Made by a program: the position numbers and the translations under genes | Shown here: one piece after another, positions 39,903 to 47,627 of the stretch | How positions within the stretch are numbered: position 1 is the stretch's first letter | Layout: each line of letters opens with the position of its first letter | The notes under the pieces: model-generated | Databases searched by the model: none | The model's input: only the letters and a program-made list of their open reading frames with translations | Told to the model about the DNA's origin: nothing | IMG/VR virus record: IMGVR_UViG_3300050821_000708 | Coordinates: 1 to 64,000 of that record | Direction: 5' to 3' (one strand) | DNA length: 64,000 bases | Source: a virus

Positions 39903-41460
39903 GTTCACCCTCATGCCCCACCAAGAGGAGGGCGTGAAGTTTCTGGAAACCGTGGACGGCATCGGCGCGTTGCTGTACGACCCCGGCGTCGGCAAGACTG
40001 GCACGGCCATGACATGGCTGGACAACCTCGCGGCTCGCAAGGGTGAGGTCCGCGTGCTGGTGGTCTCACCACTGACGGCTGCCGACACGTGGGTCTCACA
40101 GGTTCCTGATTTCATGGACAGCACGGTCAAGGCTCGGATGCTCACCGGCTCGACGCTCAAGATCATGGACGATCTGCGCAAGGCGCGGAACTGGACAACG
40201 GTGCCGAATGCCAAGATCGCGGAGAACCACCGTGGCGACCGGCGCAAGGTCACCATCATGTCGATGTCGGCGGGAGCGGTCTCCTCGTACTGCACCAACC
40301 GAGCCAAGATCATCACCATGCTCCAAGCCATCCGTGCCTACAAGCCTGACGTGGTGATCTGCGATGAGTCGCACATCATCAAATCCGCCACCGCGAACAT
40401 CTCCAAGGCGATGTACCAAATCGGCCAACTGGCAGACCACCGGATCATCCTCACCGGGACAGTGAACCCGCACTCCCCGCTGGACTGCTACGGCCAGTGG
40501 CTGTTCCTCGCACCGTGGACGTTCAGCGATGCGTACGGCGAGCCCTACACACAGAACCCGCTGACGATGACGACCACACAGAAGGCGTCCATCCGCCCGT
40601 GGCCGTGGGGCCGGTTCAAGATGCGCTACGGAGTGTCGGGTGGCTACATGAACCACCAGATCGTGGGCTACCAGAACCTCCAAGATCTCAACGACCGAGT
40701 GGCCGAGCGCGCTCATGTGGTCACCGACGACGTGCTGAACCTCAAGAAGCCTCGCGACATCCCTGTCCACGTGACGCTGAACGCCAAGGAGCGCAAGGCC
40801 TACAACGACATGCGCGACCAACTGCTGGCGGAGTTGGACAGCGGTGCGTTGATCGAGGCTCCGAACGCGCTGGCCAAGATGATGAAGTTGCGGCAGATCG
40901 CTTCGGGCTTCGTCAAGGACACCGAAACGGGCGACATCCATGTGGTTGGCACCTCGCTCCAGAAGGCTGTGACGGAGATCGCCACAGTCCAACTTGTGGG
41001 TGAGAACCGACTGGTGGTCTTCGCCTACTTCCGGGCCGAATGCGCTGCGCTGGTGGAGGCTCTGCGCAAGATCGAGAAGGCGGCTGGCCGAGACACGGTG
41101 GTCGAGGTGATCACGGGCGAGACCAAGAAGATGGAGCGTATCGCCATTCGGCGTCGGTTCAGAGATGTTTCCGGAAACCCGCAACGCACGATTCTTGTCG
41201 CTCAGCAGCGCACGATGTCAGTATCGGTCAACGAACTGATCACCGCTCGCCACGCCATCTACGCCTCCATGAGTGAGCGTCGAGACGACTGGGCGCAGAG
41301 TCGTAAGCGACTGCATCGCAAGGGGCAGATGCGCAAGGTCTGTTTCTGGAACGTCTTCGTTCCCGGCTCGGTCGGAGAGGTCATGCTGGAGAGCCATCGA
41401 ACCCGAGGAGACATGGAGAAAGCCCTGCTGGACCACATCAAATGGACCCCCAGATTGTAG
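39895..41460 (+). CDS. SNF2-type DEAD helicase
   Basis: Seen: 521 aa, GTG at 39895 (ATG at 39913 possible). Motif I YDPGVGKTGTA, motif Ia VVSPLTA, motif II ICDESH (DESH box), motif III ILTGTVNPH, motif V/VI in the C-terminal lobe (ARHAIYASM, QSRKRLHRKGQ). Two-lobed SF2/SNF2 ATPase that translocates on DNA. Likely assists replication or recombination. Site 26 (FLET) precedes motif I and site 27 (VSGN) lies in the second lobe. Confidence 0.92.
   Translation: MPKFTLMPHQEEGVKFLETVDGIGALLYDPGVGKTGTAMTWLDNLAARKGEVRVLVVSPLTAADTWVSQVPDFMDSTVKARMLTGSTLKIMDDLRKARNWTTVPNAKIAENHRGDRRKVTIMSMSAGAVSSYCTNRAKIITMLQAIRAYKPDVVICDESHIIKSATANISKAMYQIGQLADHRIILTGTVNPHSPLDCYGQWLFLAPWTFSDAYGEPYTQNPLTMTTTQKASIRPWPWGRFKMRYGVSGGYMNHQIVGYQNLQDLNDRVAERAHVVTDDVLNLKKPRDIPVHVTLNAKERKAYNDMRDQLLAELDSGALIEAPNALAKMMKLRQIASGFVKDTETGDIHVVGTSLQKAVTEIATVQLVGENRLVVFAYFRAECAALVEALRKIEKAAGRDTVVEVITGETKKMERIAIRRRFRDVSGNPQRTILVAQQRTMSVSVNELITARHAIYASMSERRDDWAQSRKRLHRKGQMRKVCFWNVFVPGSVGEVMLESHRTRGDMEKALLDHIKWTPRL
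39939..39950 (+). repeat. GTTTC-N2-GAAAC site 26
   Basis: GTTTCTGGAAAC; encodes KFLETV at the Q-motif side of the SNF2 helicase. Confidence 0.9.
41167..41178 (+). repeat. GTTTC-N2-GAAAC site 27 (perfect palindrome)
   Basis: GTTTCCGGAAAC; encodes VSGN in the second helicase lobe. Confidence 0.9.
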
Positions 41461-41483
41461 TAGGCTGAGAGTCTGCTTATAGC
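41455..41483 (+). promoter_or_regulatory. promoter upstream of HTH gene
   Basis: TTGTAG (41455-41460), 17-nt spacer, TATAGC (41478-41483). A relaxed version of the 12-bp site (GTTTCACGAAAAC, 41494-41506) lies around the expected start point, followed by ACAGATAGGA. Confidence 0.5.
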
Positions 41484-41520
41484 ACAACAAGCAGTTTCAC
41501 GAAAACAGATAGGAAAGAAC

Positions 41521-42048
41521 ATGCACCCCTTCGGCGTCCAGTTGCACCTCGAAGAAGTCGCTCGCGCGAGAGCCGAGTGGACCAAAGCGCAGAACGAGTT
41601 CAATACCACCGTACGGAAGATCATGGAGAGGCTGCTCCACGAGGCCGCAGCAGCCCGTATGTCGCCCGAACAGGTGGCCAAGGCTGCTCACCTCACCCCC
41701 ACCCGTGTTCGGGCTCAGATGAGGCTGGCAGGTCTCAACCCGAAGATGGGCAAGACCCTGCTCGCAGAATCGGCGTCCAAGGCGCTGACCGAGAACGCGA
41801 TGCTCATGGGTGTCGATCCCGAGAAGATGGACCTCACTTCTCCGCTGGCCTACCTGCCCATGGGCAACGAGTTGAAGCAGCGGCTGGAGATCGAGAAACT
41901 CAACCGGACCTCCGGAGTTCTCGGTGAAGGCTTCTGGTGTTCGGAGTGTCTCGTCTTTGAAGACGACGACTACTGCGAAGACGGCAGATGTTTGGCCTGT
42001 GGGTGCAGCAAGTTGGATCACACTCAGGTCAAGGTAGTTCACGAGTGA
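41521..42048 (+). CDS. HTH plus zinc-ribbon protein
   Basis: Seen: 175 aa from ATG at 41521. A charged helix is followed by MSPEQVAKAAHLTPTRVRAQ (helix-turn-helix, about 47-66). The C-terminus has FWCSECLVF and CLACGCSK zinc ligands. Own promoter region with a near-match operator. Could be a regulator of the replication operon or a loader protein. A second candidate to read the dispersed sites. Confidence 0.78.
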   Translation: MHPFGVQLHLEEVARARAEWTKAQNEFNTTVRKIMERLLHEAAAARMSPEQVAKAAHLTPTRVRAQMRLAGLNPKMGKTLLAESASKALTENAMLMGVDPEKMDLTSPLAYLPMGNELKQRLEIEKLNRTSGVLGEGFWCSECLVFEDDDYCEDGRCLACGCSKLDHTQVKVVHE

Positions 42049-42926
42049 ACCCGCCATCAGCGAACGACCTGTATCGGGCCGCGCAACTTCTCGCTCGTGA
42101 GGGCCAGCCAGTGTTCCCCTGTCTGGACAAGGACCGAGGTACTAAGCACCGAGCCAAGTCCCCGTGGACCCGCAACGGCTACCAAGATGCCAGCGCCGAC
42201 ATCCCTCAGATCAAGACGTGGTGGACTTCTTATCGCGGAGCCGCTATCGGTCTGCCGACTGGTGTGCTCTGGGACGTGCTCGACGTAGACATCAAGAACG
42301 GCAGCGACGGCAGGCGACATCTCCACAAGTTGCAGGTCAACGGTCTGCTCAACGGCTGTAAGCGTGTGGTCAAGACTCCCAGTGGTGGCTTTCATCTGTA
42401 CTTCAAGGCAGCACCCAACACCCACGGGCTGACGAACAAGGCCAACCGGGAACTGGGGCTCGACGTGCGAAGCGCGGGTGGTTACGTACTGGCCCCTCCG
42501 TCCTACATCATCGTGTTCGATGACCTCGGTGAGTACTCCTACGAGGGAGCGTACGAAGATCTTGGACCGACCACCGGCAGCACGGATGAGCCCCTGATGT
42601 GGGAGTTGATTCTCAACGCACTGGCCCCCATCGACGCCGACACTCGCAAGCCGATCATCTTGCCGACAGCCGAGCGCCGGGGTATCGGTGGTCTGCGTGA
42701 GTTCGTGCTGAAACTCCGCGAGGGTGAGCGCAACAACGGACTGCACTGGGCGGTGTGTCGGTGTATCGACGCTGGCATCGACCCTAACGAGTTGATGGAC
42801 GTGGCGCTCTACACCGGTCTGACTGAGGAGGAGACAGCCAAGACGATCAACTCAGCGATTGCCCGCGCCGGTCTCACCGCAGGCGATCTGATGACGGAGG
42901 CAGAGTCCCTGTTCAGCGACGAGTGA
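42045..42926 (+). CDS. bifunctional primase-polymerase (PrimPol)
   Basis: Seen: 293 aa, GTG at 42045 (GTGA overlap). PrimPol pattern: LAREGQPVFPC, KSPWTRNGYQDAS, IKTWWTSYRGAAIGLPTG, catalytic LDVDIKNG (DxD, about residue 80), GFHLYFKA, DVRSAGGYVLAPPS. C-terminal helical part with KTINSAIARAGL is primase-C-like. Synthesises primers for the family A polymerase and is followed by the RepA-like ATPase, a common phage pair. Confidence 0.9.
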   Translation: MNPPSANDLYRAAQLLAREGQPVFPCLDKDRGTKHRAKSPWTRNGYQDASADIPQIKTWWTSYRGAAIGLPTGVLWDVLDVDIKNGSDGRRHLHKLQVNGLLNGCKRVVKTPSGGFHLYFKAAPNTHGLTNKANRELGLDVRSAGGYVLAPPSYIIVFDDLGEYSYEGAYEDLGPTTGSTDEPLMWELILNALAPIDADTRKPIILPTAERRGIGGLREFVLKLREGERNNGLHWAVCRCIDAGIDPNELMDVALYTGLTEEETAKTINSAIARAGLTAGDLMTEAESLFSDE

Positions 42927-42959
42927 GACAGATAGGAGAGACGAGGAAGGAGGTGAGGG

Positions 42960-44009
42960 ATGATCGAGTTTCCAGAAACCGCGCAACGCGAGTGGGATGC
43001 CATTCATGCGATAGACGCGGCGAGGGTCGAGTTTGAAAAGAACATCAGAGCGGACGCACGGGTAGATACCGAACTGGAAAACATTCGAGTCAGACACCGA
43101 GCGAAGATCCTTCACGAGCAAGAACTGAGCGCAGATCAGACACCAACATTGGAGATGGGAACCTTGGCAAATCACCTAGCCAACCCAGTAGCAACACCGC
43201 AAGACATCATCGAGGGCGTTCTCAAGGACAACGGCCTGCTGATCCTGCTCGGGCCGTCCAGCGCAGGTAAGTCCACGCTGGCGCTCCAGATGCTCTACTG
43301 CGCCATGACAGGCGACCCGTGGCTGGGACAGCCGGTCAAGCCCATCATGGGCTCAGTCGGCGTGCTGTCCTACGACATGGACGCAGGGCTGGTCTACGAC
43401 TGGATGGCCGGGTATCCGAACCTCGACCCCAACAAGGTCGGTGTGGTGAACGCACACAAGCAGGGCAATCCGTTGGCGGTGCCGGAGTTCCGCAAGCGGA
43501 TCGCGTCGGCGTGGAAGTCGATGGGCGTGGAGATCGTCGTGATTGACTCGTTCAGCGCCTCGTTCTTCGGGCACGACCAGAACGACGCAGCGTCCACGAT
43601 GGCGCACTATCGAGAGTTGAAGGCGTTCGCGTTGCGAGAGTGTGGAGCACGGGCTGTGGTCATCATTGCCCACTCCACGCCGGACAGCCCGAACAAGGCC
43701 CGAGGCTCGACAGTCCACCACGATGTGGCTGACTCCATCGTCGCCATGGAGGTGGATGGCAAGACAGGAACCCGGTACATCCGTATGGTCAAGTACCGGG
43801 CGGGACGAGGACAACACCAGATGCACGAGGTCGCCATCGGAGAGCCCGATGATGTGACACACTTGGTGGACTTGGACCTCGGTGCCATGACGCTCAAGGG
43901 CTTGAAGTTGCCCACGACCGTCGCGGCTATGTTTCCGGATGACCCGGCAACGATCGAAGACCCAGATACGTCGCTTGACGCGACGGAGATAGATGAGGAG
44001 ACGCTGTGA
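42960..44009 (+). CDS. RepA/DnaB-like AAA ATPase
   Basis: Seen: 349 aa, ATG at 42960 after AAGGAGGTGAGG. Site 28 encodes FPET right after the start. Walker A LLGPSSAGKSTLALQM (about 95), Walker B VEIVVIDSFS (about 195), then IIAHSTPD and RGSTVHHDVADS. RecA-fold ATPase of the RepA/RadA type used as replicative helicase or loader. Partner of the PrimPol. Confidence 0.88.
   Translation: MIEFPETAQREWDAIHAIDAARVEFEKNIRADARVDTELENIRVRHRAKILHEQELSADQTPTLEMGTLANHLANPVATPQDIIEGVLKDNGLLILLGPSSAGKSTLALQMLYCAMTGDPWLGQPVKPIMGSVGVLSYDMDAGLVYDWMAGYPNLDPNKVGVVNAHKQGNPLAVPEFRKRIASAWKSMGVEIVVIDSFSASFFGHDQNDAASTMAHYRELKAFALRECGARAVVIIAHSTPDSPNKARGSTVHHDVADSIVAMEVDGKTGTRYIRMVKYRAGRGQHQMHEVAIGEPDDVTHLVDLDLGAMTLKGLKLPTTVAAMFPDDPATIEDPDTSLDATEIDEETL
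42968..42979 (+). repeat. GTTTC-N2-GAAAC site 28
   Basis: GTTTCCAGAAAC at codons 4-7 of the RepA-like ATPase (FPET), one of two intragenic copies in the minority orientation. Confidence 0.9.
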
Positions 44010-44254
44010 ATATTGACCCACAAGAGAGTGCGTATCAGGAGCGCGCCGAAGCAGCCGAGGAGTTCGACGCCGACGAGTTGCGACATTGCCGCCTGATCCT
44101 GAGACGTCTCCAGTTCTTGGAGAAGAAGGTCAAGGAGACAGGCGGGCTGGCCGCAGGCAACGCCACCGGGGGAGCCGCCTTCGCGGAGTGGGAGGTCATG
44201 GCTCTGTCGTGGATTCTCTCCGACATCGGATTCATCGAGGAGATCAAGCGATGA
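44006..44254 (+). CDS. 82-aa helical protein
   Basis: Seen: GTG at 44006 (GTGA overlap). Glu/Ala-rich helices (FDADELRHCRLILRRLQFLE). Resembles small proteins co-encoded with phage replicative ATPases, possibly a helicase subunit. ATGA overlap with the next gene. Confidence 0.72.
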   Translation: MNIDPQESAYQERAEAAEEFDADELRHCRLILRRLQFLEKKVKETGGLAAGNATGGAAFAEWEVMALSWILSDIGFIEEIKR

Positions 44255-44814
44255 AACTCTCGGTGCTGATTCCCGGCGTTCCGAGTCGGATGGACCCTCC
44301 AGTACTGCGCCACCTTCTACGCCAGCGGGAGAAGTTGGCCAACCCCGAAGACGTGGAGATCATCTACCTGCTGGACACCAAGTCCATGAGCGTGGGAGCG
44401 AAGCGTAACCGGCTTGTTCAGATGGCCGGAGGTACTTACATCACATTCGTGGATGATGACGACCGCGTGACAGATGACTACCTGTCGTCTTTGGTCGATG
44501 CCACTTCGCAGAACACTGATGTGATCGTCTTTCCGGTCAAGGTCAGCCTCGATGGAGCCCGTCCCAAGCCGTGCTACTACTCGATCACCTATCCCAAGGA
44601 CCAGAACTACGTGTGGGGCTACGAGCGGTTGCCCAACCACATCATGTGCGTCAAGCGTTCAATCGCGACGAAGGTTGGATTCCCTGAGATCAACCGTGGT
44701 GAGGACAGCCTGTACGCCAAGCGCCTCAAGCCGTTTCTGGAAACCGAGTACAACATCGGGAAGGTGCTCTACTTCTACGACTACAACTCCCGGACGACGG
44801 AGACTCAGCGATGA
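44251..44814 (+). CDS. GT-A glycosyltransferase
   Basis: Seen: 187 aa from ATG at 44251. MKLSVLIPGVPSR start, VGAKRNRLVQMAGGTYITFVDDDDRV (nucleotide binding plus DxD) and a RGEDSLYAKRLKPFLETEY region with site 29. Family 2-like. Likely adds sugar to a virion protein, DNA base or wall component; acceptor not visible. Confidence 0.85.
   Translation: MKLSVLIPGVPSRMDPPVLRHLLRQREKLANPEDVEIIYLLDTKSMSVGAKRNRLVQMAGGTYITFVDDDDRVTDDYLSSLVDATSQNTDVIVFPVKVSLDGARPKPCYYSITYPKDQNYVWGYERLPNHIMCVKRSIATKVGFPEINRGEDSLYAKRLKPFLETEYNIGKVLYFYDYNSRTTETQR
44733..44744 (+). repeat. GTTTC-N2-GAAAC site 29
   Basis: GTTTCTGGAAAC; encodes FLET in the glycosyltransferase at 44251. Confidence 0.9.
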
Positions 44815-45089
44815 GCATGGTCACGGATAGTGGAATCCAAGGAGCGGCGCAGGGTCTAGGTGCAGCGATCACTTCTGGATACACCCAAATCAGTGGCGCG
44901 ATTAGTCAGATCGGGTATGGAGTCTCTGCTATCGGTGCATCCATTTCGATAGCAGCGAATGCCTACGCCAAGATGGTGGAGCACCAGATCGAGATGGACA
45001 AACTGGATCAGGCTCGTCGGCAACGCGGTACAGCCACTAGACCGAACTTCCTCCCCGCTTCGGTGAAGAAGCAGGAGGAGTCGGAGTGA
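44811..45089 (+). CDS. Gly/Ala-rich hydrophobic protein
   Basis: Seen: 92 aa, ATGA overlap. Residues 7-52 are Gly/Ala/Ile/Ser-rich (GAAITSGYTQISGAISQIGY) without a classic membrane helix pattern, followed by a charged helix. May be amphipathic or membrane-active. It sits between two glycosyltransferase genes. Function not recognised. Confidence 0.7.
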   Translation: MSMVTDSGIQGAAQGLGAAITSGYTQISGAISQIGYGVSAIGASISIAANAYAKMVEHQIEMDKLDQARRQRGTATRPNFLPASVKKQEESE

Positions 45090-45793
45090 AGCCCCTCATG
45101 GACGTGGTGATCCTGTCCAAGGCCAGCACGGACGAACTCAGGCTGATGACCCAACGCTGCATCGACTCAGCGGTACGTGGAGCGCCGGGACAATCCCTCA
45201 ACGTCATTGTCATGGAGCAGGTGCCCGACATCACCTACCAGCACGCCACGACCGTGGAGATGACCGAGCCCTTCGCCTACAACCGCTTCGCCAACCTCGG
45301 AGCCAAGTACGGTGAGGCCGAGTGGATCATGGTGGCCAACAATGATCTGTACTTCGAGCATGACTGGCTGGCCCCAATGCTGGCAGCGAACCATGGTGTG
45401 ATGTCTCCACGAGATCCCCGGCATCACCGGCAGAGGCTGGTCAAGTCCAACACGGTGGGTGACCAGATCGGTCTGTACTTCTCCGGCTGGTGCTTCGTCA
45501 TCCGGCGCACGCTGTGGGAGAAGATCGGTGGCTTCGATGAGGACTTCACCTTCTGGTGCGCTGACGACGCCGTGGTGCAGCAGGTGCGACGCGCTGGCGT
45601 GACCCCCATGTTGATCTCCTCCAGCCGGGTCCACCACTTCGGGTCGGTCACGCATGATCAGATCCCCGAGGGTACTGAGGAAAGGACGTGGGAGCAGGTC
45701 TACAAGTTCGAGCAGAAGTACCGTGTCCCCAAGTTCCAAGGCCACCGTGGCTACCAACGGTGGAAGATTCAACGAGCAAGACAAGGAAGGTAA
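45086..45793 (+). CDS. family 2-like glycosyltransferase
   Basis: Seen: 235 aa, GTG at 45086. MDVVILSKASTDELRLMTQR, AEWIMVANNDLYFEHDWL (NND as DxD variant), IRRTLWEKIGGFDEDFTFW and CADDAVVQQVRRAG match GT2 rhamnosyltransferase-like enzymes. Second of three glycosyltransferases in the early arm. Confidence 0.87.
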   Translation: MKPLMDVVILSKASTDELRLMTQRCIDSAVRGAPGQSLNVIVMEQVPDITYQHATTVEMTEPFAYNRFANLGAKYGEAEWIMVANNDLYFEHDWLAPMLAANHGVMSPRDPRHHRQRLVKSNTVGDQIGLYFSGWCFVIRRTLWEKIGGFDEDFTFWCADDAVVQQVRRAGVTPMLISSSRVHHFGSVTHDQIPEGTEERTWEQVYKFEQKYRVPKFQGHRGYQRWKIQRARQGR

Positions 45794-45797
45794 GACG

Positions 45798-46220
45798 ATG
45801 GCGAAGAAGGATATACCCACGCCGATGGACGACTCCATCAAGGAGAACCCCAACGGCACCATGCATGTCAATGCCCAGCGCAACGCCTACGCGCTGGTCG
45901 AACTGGTCGCTGAGGTCCGGGACGTGTTTCCGGAAACCGAGTACGGGTTCGGTGATTACAACGGGCGCAATGTTGCGCTCAGTGTGACGTACAGCGATCC
46001 CGAGCCGGTATTGCGGGAACTGCTGACACTTCTGCGTAGCGACTATCGAGTCTCGGAAGTCATGGTCTACGCCAATGGGGACACTTGCCTCCTGATCAAC
46101 AACAGCGCTCGATCCATGGACGACCGAGCCTCGTGGGGCATCGAGGGCGCGTACGAGATCCTCGCTGAGGACGCTCTCGACACTGTTCTCCAGATCTCCG
46201 AAGACAGTGAGTCTTGGTGA
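45798..46220 (+). CDS. 140-aa protein, unknown
   Basis: Seen: ATG at 45798 (MAKKDIPTPMDD) after GGAAGGTAAG. Helical start, FPET (site 30) near residue 45, beta strands, acidic helix. No family. Follows the glycosyltransferase pair. Confidence 0.72.
   Translation: MAKKDIPTPMDDSIKENPNGTMHVNAQRNAYALVELVAEVRDVFPETEYGFGDYNGRNVALSVTYSDPEPVLRELLTLLRSDYRVSEVMVYANGDTCLLINNSARSMDDRASWGIEGAYEILAEDALDTVLQISEDSESW
45926..45937 (+). repeat. GTTTC-N2-GAAAC site 30 (perfect palindrome)
   Basis: GTTTCCGGAAAC; encodes FPET in the 140-aa unknown protein. Confidence 0.9.
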
Positions 46221-46354
46221 TGTTCTGGTACGGCTTCTTCGTTGGGTTGTTCGCCCTTCCTGCGCTGCTTATCGTCGGTGTGTCTCTGTTTGCGTTGGCC
46301 AACAAGTCCGAGATCCAACTCCGGCTCAACTACGAGAAGGGTCGCGACCTGTGA
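46220..46354 (+). CDS. 44-aa membrane peptide
   Basis: Seen: TGATG junction; MFWYGFFVGLFALPALLIVG gives one membrane helix with a charged tail. GTGA overlap downstream. Confidence 0.66.
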   Translation: MFWYGFFVGLFALPALLIVGVSLFALANKSEIQLRLNYEKGRDL

Positions 46355-46539
46355 AGGCCAAGAACAAGGACCAGTCGCTTGACCACATCCCGCTCGGTAT
46401 GGGTGTCGTTAAGTTCGATGGTCGGTACTACGGCTGCAAGTGCGGATGGAAGACGACCCACCCACGCGTCAAGGTGATGGAGGATCGAGTTGACCAACAC
46501 TTCCGGAAGCGCCATGGTGGAAGGGGCATTCGGATCTAA
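46351..46539 (+). CDS. 62-aa zinc-finger-like protein
   Basis: Seen: GTG at 46351. YYGCKCGWKTTHPRVK with a later H-x5-H (DQHFRKRH): one CCHH-type site. Basic C-terminus; nucleic-acid binding likely. Confidence 0.72.
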   Translation: MKAKNKDQSLDHIPLGMGVVKFDGRYYGCKCGWKTTHPRVKVMEDRVDQHFRKRHGGRGIRI

Positions 46540-46685
46540 TGATGAACTTCTGCAAGCATTGCGACGAAGAGATCCGAGGTTTCGGCGGGGGGATCTGGTT
46601 CACCCAGATCAGCCCGACCAAGCCGGACATCGACTACTGCGGGATGTCACCTGACGCTCTACACCACCCCAAGGGTGAGCAGTGA
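46539..46685 (+). CDS. 48-aa Cys-rich peptide
   Basis: Seen: TAATG junction at 46539; MMNFCKHCDEEIRGFG and DYCG...HH: zinc-binding candidate. GTGA overlap with the next gene. Confidence 0.66.
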   Translation: MMNFCKHCDEEIRGFGGGIWFTQISPTKPDIDYCGMSPDALHHPKGEQ

Positions 46686-47374
46686 CTCTGCTGCTTCTGC
46701 CAGTGCGCCCGGGTGAGTCCAACGAGGAACTCCGGTACAGCCTGCGGAGTTGGGATCAGAACCTTCTGCTCCCGGATCTGGAACTCTGGACAGTGGGGGA
46801 CTGCCCTTCTTGGGTAGTCCCCCACAGACACATCGAGGGGAATCGTCATCGTTCCACTCCGCTCGCTGTGTTCGACAATATACGCCTGATCTCTGAGGCT
46901 GCCCGAGATCACGAGACGGCCATCTACATGAACGATGACTTCTTCTGCGTCAAGCCTGTCACCGAGATCAAGCCGGTGCGTCGCAACCTCACGCTGGCCG
47001 AGCACATCGAGATGTTCCCCCTCGGAGCGGGGTTGTGGTGGCCTGCCAGTCTCCGTCTGACGGCCTCGTGGCTCGCCGGGGCAGGATTCCCCCACCCCGA
47101 CTCCTACGAGGTCCACAGGCCTCTCCTAGCCTCTCCAGCGGGCATGTACGAGGCTCTGTCTCAGTTCGGAGACGACTACACAGCCGGTGTCCCCCAGTGG
47201 CGCACTCTCTACGGCAACCTGTATCAAGTCGAGGCTGAGCCGGTCGAGGACGTGAAACTCCCGAGGTCTAACCCAGTGGACTCCGAGTGGATCAGTACGA
47301 GTGACTACGCATGGCGGCGGTATTCTCAGTCCATCACGAGGAGTTTCCAGAAACCGTCACGGTGGGAGAAATGA
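46682..47374 (+). CDS. stealth/capsule-transferase-like protein
   Basis: Seen: 230 aa, GTG at 46682. LLLPVRPGESNEELRYSLRS at the N-terminus, AIYMNDDFFCVKPV (the NDDFF signature of Stealth-family sugar-phosphate transferases) and PQWRTLYGNLYQ. Likely transfers sugar or sugar phosphate to a glycan. The C-terminal SFQKPS is encoded by site 31. Third glycan gene of the arm. Confidence 0.8.
   Translation: MTLLLLPVRPGESNEELRYSLRSWDQNLLLPDLELWTVGDCPSWVVPHRHIEGNRHRSTPLAVFDNIRLISEAARDHETAIYMNDDFFCVKPVTEIKPVRRNLTLAEHIEMFPLGAGLWWPASLRLTASWLAGAGFPHPDSYEVHRPLLASPAGMYEALSQFGDDYTAGVPQWRTLYGNLYQVEAEPVEDVKLPRSNPVDSEWISTSDYAWRRYSQSITRSFQKPSRWEK
47343..47354 (+). repeat. GTTTC-N2-GAAAC site 31
   Basis: GTTTCCAGAAAC; encodes SFQKP at the C-terminus of the Stealth-like gene (minority orientation), just before the convergent point. 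Confidence 0.9.
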
Positions 47375-47375
47375 C

Positions 47376-47627
47376 ATGCCGGGAGTCGTGCTACTGGTAG
47401 CCGCTGTAGTCACCAACGTCTTCCGCTGGAAGCGTGGGAAGACCACCATCTGTCAGTTCGTACGAGAGCACGTGCCAATGCCAGTCGCAGCCACCGGGCT
47501 GGTGTGGTTCTTCGCATGGTTCCCTCGCCACCTCCTCGGCGGCTACAGGTCACCGATCCGGGTCACCCCGTTGACGATGGCCAGCACGTCCCTGCCAGCC
47601 CCCGAAGACTGCGCCGTCACCACCTGA
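47376..47627 (+). CDS. last rightward gene, membrane-like protein
   Basis: Seen: 83 aa from ATG at 47376 after GGGAGAAATGAC. A hydrophobic start (PGVVLLVAAVVTNVF), a basic TICQFVREHVP segment and a second hydrophobic patch. Its last 85 bases overlap the convergent minus-strand tail gene, so the end may be read through or the gene may be shorter in effect. Confidence 0.6.
   Translation: MPGVVLLVAAVVTNVFRWKRGKTTICQFVREHVPMPVAATGLVWFFAWFPRHLLGGYRSPIRVTPLTMASTSLPAPEDCAVTT

Noticed and set aside
40360-40373. TGCGATGAGTCGCA resembling the hairpin family
   Set aside because: It encodes the DESH helicase motif (ICDESH) and lies outside the early cluster; coincidence is likely.
43931-43942. GTTTCCGGATGA in the RepA-like gene
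   Set aside because: Right half-site broken.
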